NCBI RefSeq assembly: GCF_016859125.1
Contig: NZ_CP069338.1
Coordinates: 4,899,501 to 4,963,500 of the forward strand
Reading direction: 5' to 3'
From: Archangium violaceum
GTDB taxonomy: Bacteria > Myxococcota > Myxococcia > Myxococcales > Myxococcaceae
DNA length: 64,000 nt
The position numbers were made by a program, and so were the translations under genes. How positions within the stretch are numbered: position 1 is the stretch's first letter; every line of letters begins with the position of its first letter. Shown one piece after another: positions 36,113 through 44,182 of this stretch. The notes beneath the pieces are model-generated. The model saw nothing but the letters and a program-made list of their open reading frames with translations. It had not been told where the DNA came from and did no database searches.

Positions 36113-37276
36113 ATGTCTCGCTCACCTCACGGCCCTGCTGCTCGCATCACCTTCGAGTCCGGTGGCTACCGCTACAGCATCTTGCGCCACCTCGTCACCC
36201 ACCCCCAGTACGACACCCTCCTGCTCGCCTCGCGCCAACACGCGGAGGGTGGGCCCGTCAAGCTGGTGGAGCTCAAGCCCGTGGTGTTGGAGGAGGGCCA
36301 TGAGGGACTGGAGCGCGTGCTCGAGGAGGTGCGGCTCGCCCGTTTCCTACGGCACCCCAACAACATCGCCGCCGTGTACGGGTATGCGGTGCAGAACGAG
36401 CTGCCCTACATCGTCATGGAGCACATGCGCGGCTGCTATCTCCTCACCGCCATGGACGCCGCCGTGGCCGTGGGCCGCCGCCTGTCTCCGGCCTTCGCCG
36501 CCTACGTCGCCGGTGAGGTGGCGGACGCCCTCGACTTCGCGCACCGTGCCGTGGACGAAGCGGGCCGTCCTCTCCACCTGGTGCATCGGGCCGTGGGCCC
36601 CATGCGTATCCGCCTCGGGCGCAATGGTCGCGTCCAGGTCACCAACTTCGGCGCCGCTTATTCGGAGCTGCTGGGCCGCATCCGCTCGCCGGACGGACTC
36701 CTTCGGGGGGACCCGTCCTACATCGCCCCGGAGATTCTCCTGGGCTTCCTCCGGCCCGAGCCGGGCCTGCGTGACGTGCTCACTCCCAGGAATCTCGACG
36801 GACGCGCAGACATATTCTCGGTCGGCTTGGTTCTGCTGGAGATGCTCCTGGCGAGCTACCCCCTCGACCCGCCCGACTCTCTGTGGCGTGACGTGAAGCG
36901 CCGCTTTCCGGCCGAAGTCCGCAGCGAGGTGCCCACCTTCATCAAGCTGGAGACGCTCGCTGACCGCGTGCTGCACTTTGGCCCGGAGGAGGTTCAACGA
37001 GTGGCCGAGGATGTGCCGACGCCGCTACGGCAGATTGTCTCCAAGGCGCTGCGCCCCAACCCAGATGAGCGCTACCAGATCGCGGGCGAGCTGCGCGACG
37101 AGCTGCGCGCCTACCTTCGTGGATTACCTCAACCCTACGGCGCGAAGGAGGCCGAGGAGGAGTTGGCCGAGATTCTCAAGGAAGCCTTCGACCTCGACAA
37201 GCTGGCCGCCCACGCTGGCGTGGAGCGGGGCGTGCTCCCCGTGCCGCCCGACATCGATACCGACGACTTCCACTGA
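36113..37276 (+). CDS. Pseudokinase (Ser/Thr kinase fold)
   Basis: A 387-residue soluble kinase-fold protein. N-lobe: YSILRHLVTHPQYDTLLLAS has no glycine loop; the C-helix and hinge follow (LPYIVMEHMRGCYLL). The catalytic loop reads HLVHRAVGP, with Ala160 where the catalytic Asp should be, and the magnesium loop reads TNFGA, with Asn178 in place of the DFG Asp. GDPSYIAPEILLG and DGRADIFSVGLVLLEML (APE and F-helix) are retained, so the fold is intact. With both acidic residues lost, phosphotransfer is unlikely; a scaffold or allosteric role with the active kinase at 38822 is a reasonable guess. The first XRE gene starts 9 bases after its stop. Confidence 0.85.
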   Translation: MSRSPHGPAARITFESGGYRYSILRHLVTHPQYDTLLLASRQHAEGGPVKLVELKPVVLEEGHEGLERVLEEVRLARFLRHPNNIAAVYGYAVQNELPYIVMEHMRGCYLLTAMDAAVAVGRRLSPAFAAYVAGEVADALDFAHRAVDEAGRPLHLVHRAVGPMRIRLGRNGRVQVTNFGAAYSELLGRIRSPDGLLRGDPSYIAPEILLGFLRPEPGLRDVLTPRNLDGRADIFSVGLVLLEMLLASYPLDPPDSLWRDVKRRFPAEVRSEVPTFIKLETLADRVLHFGPEEVQRVAEDVPTPLRQIVSKALRPNPDERYQIAGELRDELRAYLRGLPQPYGAKEAEEELAEILKEAFDLDKLAAHAGVERGVLPVPPDIDTDDFH

Positions 37277-37285
37277 GAACGCACC

Positions 37286-37708
37286 ATGGCCCAGGTACAT
37301 AAGACACAAGCGAAGCTGGCCCTTCACCTCGGAGCGATGGCACGCGAGGCGCGTGCACGCGCGGGGCTGACGCAGGAGGAAGCGGCTGAGCGCATTGGCG
37401 TGGCGACGGAGGTGTACGGACGCCTGGAGCGTGGCAACATGCTCCCCAGCCTTCCCACGCTCATGCGCCTATGTCGCGCGCTGGCCGTGGATGCGAACCG
37501 GCTGCTGGGTTTTTCGTCCTCGACGCCTCCCGCCTGGCTCACCCTTGAGATTCCCGGTGAAGATGAACCGCCCGCGATGCGCCGTCTTCTTCGCACGGTG
37601 CGCAAGCTGAAGCCGCGCCACCTCGCTGCGCTCAGCAACGTCGCCAGCGCACTGCTGCCCCCTTCGGGCTCGGGGGTCTCACGCACCTCGAAGCGCGCTG
37701 CCTCATGA
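37286..37708 (+). CDS. XRE-family regulator, paralogue 1
   Basis: A 140-residue protein with an N-terminal XRE helix-turn-helix (ARAGLTQEEAAERIGVATEV then YGRLERGNMLPSLPTLMRLC) and a short C-terminal helical region (MRRLLRTVRKLKPRHLAALS). It closely resembles the next two genes, including the C-terminal signature. It follows the pseudokinase gene by 9 bases and precedes paralogue 2 by 13 bases, so all are one operon. A DNA target is not evident. Confidence 0.85.
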   Translation: MAQVHKTQAKLALHLGAMAREARARAGLTQEEAAERIGVATEVYGRLERGNMLPSLPTLMRLCRALAVDANRLLGFSSSTPPAWLTLEIPGEDEPPAMRRLLRTVRKLKPRHLAALSNVASALLPPSGSGVSRTSKRAAS

Positions 37709-37721
37709 GGAACTCGCGGAT

Positions 37722-38129
37722 ATGGACGTGGCATTGAAGAAGTACCTCGGGAAGTCCGCGCGGGCCGCCCGCGTCCACAAGGGCTTCACTCAGGCCGAGG
37801 TGGCTCAACGCGCGGAGCTAGCCGTGGCCGTCTACGGACGCATCGAGCGCGGTGAGATGATGCCCAGCCTTCCGACGGTGCAGCGGCTTTGCCGCGTGCT
37901 GGAGGTGGATGCCAACACCCTGCTGGGGTTTTCATCTCCGACGCCGCCCGCGTGGTTCACTTCACCGCCTCCGAAGGAGAGGCCGGCTGTCCACGAATTC
38001 CTCCGCACGGCACGCCGGATGAAACCTCGCCAGCTCAGAGCGCTGCGGAGCGTGGCCCAGGCCATGCTCACGACGAACTCGAGCACTTCCCGACAGCTCA
38101 CGCTCCCGACGCAGGATGCGCGCTGCTGA
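37722..38129 (+). CDS. XRE-family regulator, paralogue 2
   Basis: A 135-residue protein. The HTH is HKGFTQAEVAQRAELAVAVY then GRIERGEMMPSLPTVQRLCR, followed by LLGFSSPTPPAWFTSPP (identical in layout to paralogue 1) and a helix FLRTARRMKPRQLRALRSVA. Paralogue 1 is the closest relative; paralogue 3 lacks the linker. Likely products of tandem duplication with divergence of the recognition helix. Confidence 0.85.
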   Translation: MDVALKKYLGKSARAARVHKGFTQAEVAQRAELAVAVYGRIERGEMMPSLPTVQRLCRVLEVDANTLLGFSSPTPPAWFTSPPPKERPAVHEFLRTARRMKPRQLRALRSVAQAMLTTNSSTSRQLTLPTQDARC

Positions 38130-38208
38130 CCATGACCCGCCTGAAGCTGGACCGATGAAGGACCCTCACCATCCGGCGTGCGGCATGACGCGCGGAGGAC
38201 TTTGGTAG

Positions 38209-38610
38209 ATGCGACCCATGGAACTCGAACAGCTACAGCCCGAACAGCTCCAGCAATCCCTGGGAGAAGTGGCCCGAGCGGCACGCGAGCGGCTGGGACT
38301 CACTCAGGCCCAGGTGGCGCGCCAGGCCGGAATCGCCGCCAACGTGTACGGCCGCATTGAACGCGGCGGAATGATGCCCGCCGTCCCGACGCTGCGAAAG
38401 CTCGCGCGCACCCTCGGCATCTCCGCGGACGCGCTGCTCGCGTTGAGTTCCGCCGACGTGGCCGCCTCCGTCGATGCGCCCGCACCCGAGGGCAACCTGT
38501 CGCCGGAGCTGCTGCAACTCGTGAGCATGCTGCGCGGGTGGAGCCCCGCGAAGGTGAAGCGGCTGATTCGGGTGTTGAAGGTGCTGGAGAACGCGACCGA
38601 CGACGAGTGA
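38209..38610 (+). CDS. XRE-family regulator, paralogue 3
   Basis: A 133-residue protein with HTH RLGLTQAQVARQAGIAANVY then GRIERGGMMPAVPTLRKLAR and a C-terminal helix LLQLVSMLRGWSPAKVKRLI. A 79-base gap from paralogue 2 makes its own promoter possible. The kinase gene begins 211 bases downstream. Start codon ATG 38209 or the in-frame ATG 38218 (MELEQLQ); the first has no obvious ribosome site. Confidence 0.8.
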   Translation: MRPMELEQLQPEQLQQSLGEVARAARERLGLTQAQVARQAGIAANVYGRIERGGMMPAVPTLRKLARTLGISADALLALSSADVAASVDAPAPEGNLSPELLQLVSMLRGWSPAKVKRLIRVLKVLENATDDE

Positions 38611-38821
38611 GCGGACGCAACGAGATTGGGCTGGAGCCAGGGGCCGAGCTGCACCCGGACTTTGGAGGGGTGCTGGTGTGCGCCGCCCTGGCTCTGGCCG
38701 CTGTACGCGAGGCAAACGCCGGTGCTCCGCGTGGACACGGGCACGCGCCAGGTGCGATCCGAGGAGCGCAACCTGAGAGCCGAGTCGTGCTAGCCTCCAA
38801 CTCCGGAGGTCGACTCATTCC

Positions 38822-40990
38822 ATGCAACTCCCGCCGTTCAAACAGCCCGAGTCCGGGGACATTGTTGGTGACTACCGCCTCACGTCGAGGCTGGGCGATG
38901 GCGGACAGGGGCTCGTCTTCAAGGCCGAACGTGCGGGCCGCTTCTTCGTCATCAAGTTCTTCCGCGCCCGCGAGCTGGACGCATGGGGCCTCATGGAGGT
39001 GTCCATCCTCCAGAAGTTCAAGCACCCCAACATCGTCCGCGTCCGTGGCTACGACCGCTGGCCGGATCCGGACCACGGTTACTTCTACATCGTCATGGAG
39101 TGGGTGGACGGCCTGACGCTGGAGCAGTACGCCCTCACGGAAAACCCGTGTGCCCGCCGGTGCGCGGGCCTCATGCTGACACTGGCCCGCACCCTCGGGG
39201 CGGTGCATCGCAAGAATGTCCTTCACCGTGACATCAAGCGTGACAACATCATCATTCGATCGCGCAACGCGGAGCCGGTGCTGGTGGACTTCGGCATAGG
39301 TGCCGTGGCCGACGCCACCCCGGTGCCCGGCTCCAGCGTGCTTCCACCCGGAACGCAGGAGTACGTGAGCCCCGAGGCGTGGCGCTTCCTCGGGGAGAAC
39401 GCGGGCGAGCCGGTGAGCTACAAGTCCCAGGTGTCCGACGAGCTGTGGGCGCTGGGCGTTACCTTCTACTGGCTCCTCACCAACCGGCTGCCCTTTGGCA
39501 CCCGGCGCAACCCTCTCATGGTGAAGGCGATTCTCGGCACGACTCCTCCGGCCCCGCACGAGTGCAACCCTCGGGTGCCCAAGGCGCTGTCCGACGTGTG
39601 CATGCGCATGTTGGTGAAGGAGCCCGCCGTGCGCTTCCCGGACATGTCGGCGCTGTGCGCAGCGCTCGAGTCGGCGTTGGCCGCGGCCCAGGGCGACGCG
39701 AGCTGGGACGTGCCACTGGGCGACCCGGACGCGCCGGAAGAGGCGATGGCGGACGAGATTCCAGCGCAGGTGCCCTGGGACGAGGAGGAGCTCGCGGTGC
39801 GCAGGTGCTTCGCACTGCCGCGACGCGGACAGAAGAAGCAGGGTGACGAGGAGCGCCGTCCTCCTGTCGTTGCCCCGCCTGTGCTGCCCGCAGCGCCTCC
39901 AAGCCCCGCGCCGGTGGCCGAGGCCCTGGCGGCGCGTATGGCGGCCATATTCCCCGCCCATGCCTGGGAAGGCGTGCCGTTCCCCGAGGAGGAGGTGCCG
40001 GCTCCGCCGTTGCCGGCGGCGCAGGGCTCCGTGGCTCCCGCGCCGGCTGTCGCCGCCTCCCAGGTGGAGGATGCAGGACCCACACGCGAGGCCGCTCCCA
40101 GGCGAGGGCCGTTGAGGCTCGTAGTCTCGCGGGCCTTCCCCACCTTCATGGGCACTCTGCCCGTGCGCGCCGTGGCCCTGGACGGCCTACGCCGGGCGGC
40201 GTTGGTGCTGGTGTTGATGGCAGTGGCGGCTGCGGCCAGCGCGGGCGCGGTGCTTGCCGCCTCTCCCTCCTCTCGGGCAGGAGGCATGGCGCAGCGCCAC
40301 GTTGCACCAGAACCTTTTACGTCCTCCGGCAACAGCCCGACTCTCCACGCCTACCTCGCCCGGGAATTGGCGGTTTGGCGGGAGTCGCCGCAAGCTGGCG
40401 GGAGCGCGGCGCTGTTTTTGCCTCCTACCCCCGCGCCGGCATTCACCACCGCCATGCTTCGCAAAGAAGACTTCAGCGTGAACACCCCCGAGAAGCCCCA
40501 GGCCCGGCGTGCCCGTTTCGCGGAGAAGTGCGTCACTGCGGCCTGCTGCGCCGTCCTCGGCGGTTGCGTTGGCGCGCCCTCGGTGCGCCCGGCTCCGAAG
40601 CCCGAGGCGTGCCCCTCGAGCGCCCTGGACGCCATGGAGAAGCTGCACATCCGTATCGGGCAGGAAGCCGCAGGCTCGTTCCCTGTTGTCGGCGGCACCA
40701 AGCCCGTCCCCGTCAACCAGTTCAGCACGTTCACGCTGGTGGAGCCCTTTGGGGAACTGAGGCCCGGCACCGTGCTCTCCGGGCGCCTTATCTTCGGGGA
40801 GGGCCGCGTCTACGGTCGCTTCACCCAGGCCAAGCAGGCCCAATCGAAGGGCGGACAGACGTACCCCGTCTGCCTGGAGCTGCGGAGCCGGGCCGGGGAG
40901 CTTGGCGTGGAAACGAAGCCGGACGGCGGGCCCGACTCCGCCGTGGTTTCCTCTGCCCAATACGTCAGGGCGGTGGACCGCTTCGAGTAG
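38822..40990 (+). CDS. Membrane Ser/Thr protein kinase with lipoprotein-like C-terminal region
   Basis: A 722-residue kinase. Glycine loop LGDGGQG (25-30), VIK with Lys45, helix-C Glu59, catalytic loop HRDIKRDN (Asp137) and DFG (Asp156) are all present, so it should be active. A Pro/Ala/Glu-rich linker (about 290-445) leads to one membrane helix (RRAALVLVLMAVAAAASAGA, about 460-480). An outside region (about 485-722) includes a CCAVLGGCVGAPSVRP segment that looks like a lipoprotein signal embedded in the chain, then a soluble domain (GSFPVVGGTKPVPVNQFSTF onward). Kinases of this form beside DUF2381 genes are typical of myxobacteria. The embedded signal suggests an ancestral fusion of a kinase and a lipoprotein gene. 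Confidence 0.88.
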   Translation: MQLPPFKQPESGDIVGDYRLTSRLGDGGQGLVFKAERAGRFFVIKFFRARELDAWGLMEVSILQKFKHPNIVRVRGYDRWPDPDHGYFYIVMEWVDGLTLEQYALTENPCARRCAGLMLTLARTLGAVHRKNVLHRDIKRDNIIIRSRNAEPVLVDFGIGAVADATPVPGSSVLPPGTQEYVSPEAWRFLGENAGEPVSYKSQVSDELWALGVTFYWLLTNRLPFGTRRNPLMVKAILGTTPPAPHECNPRVPKALSDVCMRMLVKEPAVRFPDMSALCAALESALAAAQGDASWDVPLGDPDAPEEAMADEIPAQVPWDEEELAVRRCFALPRRGQKKQGDEERRPPVVAPPVLPAAPPSPAPVAEALAARMAAIFPAHAWEGVPFPEEEVPAPPLPAAQGSVAPAPAVAASQVEDAGPTREAAPRRGPLRLVVSRAFPTFMGTLPVRAVALDGLRRAALVLVLMAVAAAASAGAVLAASPSSRAGGMAQRHVAPEPFTSSGNSPTLHAYLARELAVWRESPQAGGSAALFLPPTPAPAFTTAMLRKEDFSVNTPEKPQARRARFAEKCVTAACCAVLGGCVGAPSVRPAPKPEACPSSALDAMEKLHIRIGQEAAGSFPVVGGTKPVPVNQFSTFTLVEPFGELRPGTVLSGRLIFGEGRVYGRFTQAKQAQSKGGQTYPVCLELRSRAGELGVETKPDGGPDSAVVSSAQYVRAVDRFE

Positions 40991-41099
40991 CGCCGTGCGT
41001 GGGTTCGGCCGGCTGGAGGCCGGGCGCCTGGAGGGCAGGGGTGTGGTAGAGGCCGGACTCGTCTTGGCGCTTGCTCGCCCCCATCAAAGTTGACCTCCC

Positions 41100-42050
41100 G
41101 TGCTCCTGGCATCTCCTGTCGGCCTCCTGGCGCTGGCCCTTCTTTCCACTCCCTCGGCCGTGTCCTCGGCTCCCTCTGCGGATGAGTGCGAGGCGGCAAG
41201 CCCTCGTATCGAGCTGGCTGCCATGCCCACCAAGGGACAGGCGCCGGTGGTGTGTATCGGCCCGGGCCTGCCCATCACCTTTCGCTTCGACTCGTTGCTC
41301 CGGCAGGACTCCCTGAACATTCAGGAGCGGGGATGGTTCGAGGATTGGGCCTTGGGACAACAGACGCTCACGCTGGTTCCCCGCGAGAACCTGGTCGCCA
41401 GGAAGCGGACTGAAGTGGAGGTGTGCTTCGCGGATGGTGCCGCGCCCGCGTGCGCCACCTTCGTGCTCGTGGTCCATCCCGGGCTCGGCATGCAGGAAGT
41501 GAAGGTGCTGCGCCAGACGCGCCCCGTGGCGCACTTTCAGCAAGCCGCCAAGGAGGCCGAGGCTGAGGTCCAGCAGTGTCGTGCGGAGGTGCGGCAACTG
41601 CGCGCCGAGCGCGGTGTGCCGGATGGATTGAGCGGCGCCATCGCGTCCGGACTGGTGAATCGCGGCACGGGTGTTGAAAGCAAGGACCTGAGCGACACCG
41701 CTACTGAGAAGGAGGGCAACGCTCTCGCCAAGCACGAAGTCTTCAGCTACCGCGCGAAGGAGCGGGTGGCGGTGGAGGTGTATCTCAGGAACCCGGGAAA
41801 GGAGCCCTGGACGGCGGCGGGCGCGGTACTCCGCGGGCCCAAGGGCGAGGTGCTCAAGCCGCTGCTGCTCTGGCAGCCGGGCGCCATCCTTCCGGCCGCG
41901 CCGGGATACGCACAGGAGAGCGAGCGAGGTCGCGTCGTAGTGGAGATGCTGGCCACGGAGAAAGAGGCCCGGGGGACGTACACCCTCATCCTGTGGGACG
42001 CGGAGCGCCAGCGCACCGTCACCCTCGGCAACGTGACGTTCCCCGAGTAG
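41100..42050 (+). CDS. DUF2381 (TIGR02268-type) secreted protein
   Basis: A 316-residue protein read from GTG 41100. It has a signal peptide (LLALALLSTPSAVSSA) and the Myxococcus paralogous family pattern: PVVCIGPGLPITFRFDSLL, ERGWFEDWALGQQTLTLVP, VEVCFADGAAPACATFVLVV, a helical middle (HFQQAAKEAEAEVQQCRAEV), and a C-terminal beta domain with WQPGAILPAAPG and YTLILWDAERQRTVTLGNVT. Function is unknown; such genes usually follow a kinase like the one upstream, and periplasmic sensing has been proposed for them. It is 109 bases after the kinase stop and convergent with the immunity gene. Confidence 0.9.
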   Translation: MLLASPVGLLALALLSTPSAVSSAPSADECEAASPRIELAAMPTKGQAPVVCIGPGLPITFRFDSLLRQDSLNIQERGWFEDWALGQQTLTLVPRENLVARKRTEVEVCFADGAAPACATFVLVVHPGLGMQEVKVLRQTRPVAHFQQAAKEAEAEVQQCRAEVRQLRAERGVPDGLSGAIASGLVNRGTGVESKDLSDTATEKEGNALAKHEVFSYRAKERVAVEVYLRNPGKEPWTAAGAVLRGPKGEVLKPLLLWQPGAILPAAPGYAQESERGRVVVEMLATEKEARGTYTLILWDAERQRTVTLGNVTFPE

Positions 42051-42084
42051 GTACTGCCACCGCAGTGGCCCGGCTCGACCAAGT

Positions 42085-42693
42085 TCACTGCCGGCCGAGA
42101 CGCTCGGAGACCGCACGGAGCATCGCCCCCAGACGGTTGAAATCCACCGTGGTGACGATGCCTCCCTCCAGCACCCGCTGGAGCTCTGCCCAATCATCGA
42201 TGAGAGAGCCCACGCAGAGCGACGGCTCCTTCTGGAACTCGGTCCACTCCGGGGGCTCGACAACCCAATAGTAATCCATGTCGTCGATCTCCAGGGCACT
42301 GACGCCTGCCTGCTGGAAGTGCTCGACAAGTCTTGTCAGGAGGAGGGGGAGTTGCCGCAAATGGATGTCGATGCGCACGGCATTGCTCGCCCCAGGAGTC
42401 GAGGTGGAAGGCTCGAGGATGCGGTCGGAGACGACACGGAGCACAGCCCCCAGGCGCTCGAAATCAACTGAGGTGGGCGTGCCGCCCTGGCGCACCCGCT
42501 GAATTCCTGCCCAGTCCTCTAGGAGAGAGCCCACGGACAGCTTGGGCTCCTGGTGGAACTCGGTCCACTCCGGGGATCTGACAACCCAATAACGGTCCAT
42601 GTCGTCGATTGTCAGGACGTCGATGCCAAGCTGCTGATACCCCTCGACGAGTTTCGTCAGGGCCAGAACCAACTGTTGTAAACGAAATTGCAT
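42085..42693 (-). CDS. Immunity-like protein with two tandem copies of one domain
   Basis: A 202-residue protein. Residues 1-95 and 107-202 are copies of one about-95-residue domain: VEGYQQLGIDVLTIDDMDRY then WVVRSPEWTEFHQEPKLSVG in the first, and VEHFQQAGVSALEIDDMDYY then WVVEPPEWTEFQKEPSLCVG in the second. The GSLLEDWAGIQRV and GSLIDDWAELQRV parts also match. It follows the toxin lipoprotein by 4 bases, the standard place for a cognate immunity gene. Domain doubling may reflect selection against two toxin variants or a dimer in one chain. No enzymatic motif is seen. Confidence 0.75.
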   Translation of the reverse strand: MQFRLQQLVLALTKLVEGYQQLGIDVLTIDDMDRYWVVRSPEWTEFHQEPKLSVGSLLEDWAGIQRVRQGGTPTSVDFERLGAVLRVVSDRILEPSTSTPGASNAVRIDIHLRQLPLLLTRLVEHFQQAGVSALEIDDMDYYWVVEPPEWTEFQKEPSLCVGSLIDDWAELQRVLEGGIVTTVDFNRLGAMLRAVSERLGRQ

Positions 42694-42697
42694 ACGC

Positions 42698-44182
42698 TCA
42701 ACCGCCCCCGTTCAACGCCAGCAGCGCTTCTTCGACTTTTCTCAGCTCCCCACGCTGCTTCGTCAATTGCTCCTCCACTTCTTCGATTCGTCCCGAAATG
42801 ATCTTCCGTTGAATTTCAGGAGGCTGGTTCTTGAGCTTTCCAAGATTATCGTTGGCGAAGGGATCAGTACGGTACTCCAGCAGCTTCTTCTCATGCTCCT
42901 CTATCAGCTTGATGAAGCTTCTTCTTGATTTTTCGAGTTGCGCTCTCGTCAAGCTCAAGTAGGGATTCTTGCTTTTACTCCCCGGGGGCTGGTCATCCTT
43001 GCTGGCCATGTGGAGGATGGAGATGGTGCCCACGCCCACCTCCAGCGTGGTCGTCACCGTGCCCGCTGACACCGCCACCGTCCTTACCGCCAGCAGGCCA
43101 TCTGCCGAGAGGGACAGCACCGGCATGGTGACCTCCAGCCCGCCCAACGTCCGCGTCAGCGTGCTGGCCGTGCCCCCCGCCGTGCCCAATGTGAGGATAA
43201 GGTTCGTCGCCAGTTTCGAGACCGCCTTCACCTGCTCGCCCCGAGTCATGTACCGGAAGCGCTCGAGGTACTCCGGCGAGGAGGCGATGAGGGCCGCAAC
43301 CCCCGCCGGTAGGTGTCGCAGCGAAGCGATGCTGTCCGACGGATGGGAGAGCAGCTGGCCCACGGCGTGGTACAGGTCGACATATGCCTCCTGTGCCCCA
43401 TCCAGTGTGCGGCTGATGTAGTCGGCGTCGTCATACACCTCGGCCAGTGGGGGCCCTTCCATGACGGGGCGCAGTTGCGCGTCCGCCTGCCGGAAGACCC
43501 AACCGCTGACAGTGTAGAAGCGCCCGAGCTCGAAGGAGCCAGCGCGGAAGGCTTCCTCCTTCCACTCCACCGGCCCCACCTTCTGCTGCGTGCGTCCGTT
43601 GAGCGTCCAGGCCAGGTAGCCGTCCGGCCGGAGCACGGCCACGCTCTTGAATCGCTCCACCCGGCGCAGCAGCTCCTCGCGGGAGACTTCCCCTCCCTCC
43701 AGCACCTCACGCAGCAGGTGGCAGACGGCCATGCGCGGCGGGAACGAACCCAGCGTCACGGGCTTGTTCAGCAGCACCGTCAGCACCCGGGCCGCCCCCT
43801 GGGGCGTGAGGGGAGCGCCTCGCGGGGGCTCGTCGTTGACGTTGTCCAGGCCCGCGAGCAGCAGCAGGTACTCGAAGGCGTCCGCCTGCCTGGCCCCGCT
43901 GGCCACCGCGCGCACGGCCACCTCGGCCGGGCTCACCATGGCCACCTCCGTGCCCTGCACGCGCTCACCCCGTCGGCGGAGCAGCCGAGTGGGTGCATTC
44001 GAGCCCGTGACCGCGTACTGGGCGTGACCACGCACCTCGCCCGCCAACCCGGGAGAGGCACGCGGGTTGCGGTCCAGAAGCATGCCGCGTCCCGCAGGTG
44101 GCGTCACCGTGATGCAGCCGGTGGACAGCACGACGGCCCCAAGCACCAGGGCCACCCACTTCCGCGCCAGCTCAGCGAGCAT
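42698..44182 (-). CDS. SitA-like lipoprotein polymorphic toxin
   Basis: A 494-residue protein from ATG 44182. LSTGC (Cys23) is a good lipobox. Residues 24-230 carry the conserved lipoprotein region shared with the gene at 35474 (VLRPDGYLAWTLNGR, VGPVEWKEEAFRAGSFELGR). Residues 235-380 are Gly/Ala/Ser/Thr rich with hydrophobic repeats (LILTLGTAGGTASTLTRTLG), perhaps for membrane passage. The C-terminal 110 residues (SLTRAQLEKSRRSFIKLIEE then DPFANDNLGKLKNQPPEIQR) form a separate charged domain resembling C-terminal modules of polymorphic toxins. The overall design matches SitA lipoproteins of Myxococcus, delivered by outer-membrane exchange. Its activity is not assigned. It overlaps the upstream OMP gene by 11 bases. 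Confidence 0.75.
   Translation of the reverse strand: MLAELARKWVALVLGAVVLSTGCITVTPPAGRGMLLDRNPRASPGLAGEVRGHAQYAVTGSNAPTRLLRRRGERVQGTEVAMVSPAEVAVRAVASGARQADAFEYLLLLAGLDNVNDEPPRGAPLTPQGAARVLTVLLNKPVTLGSFPPRMAVCHLLREVLEGGEVSREELLRRVERFKSVAVLRPDGYLAWTLNGRTQQKVGPVEWKEEAFRAGSFELGRFYTVSGWVFRQADAQLRPVMEGPPLAEVYDDADYISRTLDGAQEAYVDLYHAVGQLLSHPSDSIASLRHLPAGVAALIASSPEYLERFRYMTRGEQVKAVSKLATNLILTLGTAGGTASTLTRTLGGLEVTMPVLSLSADGLLAVRTVAVSAGTVTTTLEVGVGTISILHMASKDDQPPGSKSKNPYLSLTRAQLEKSRRSFIKLIEEHEKKLLEYRTDPFANDNLGKLKNQPPEIQRKIISGRIEEVEEQLTKQRGELRKVEEALLALNGGG

Noticed and set aside
38300-39961. 553-codon minus-strand frame over the kinase
   Set aside because: Lies opposite the conserved kinase motifs and has a low-complexity Arg/His/Gly composition.
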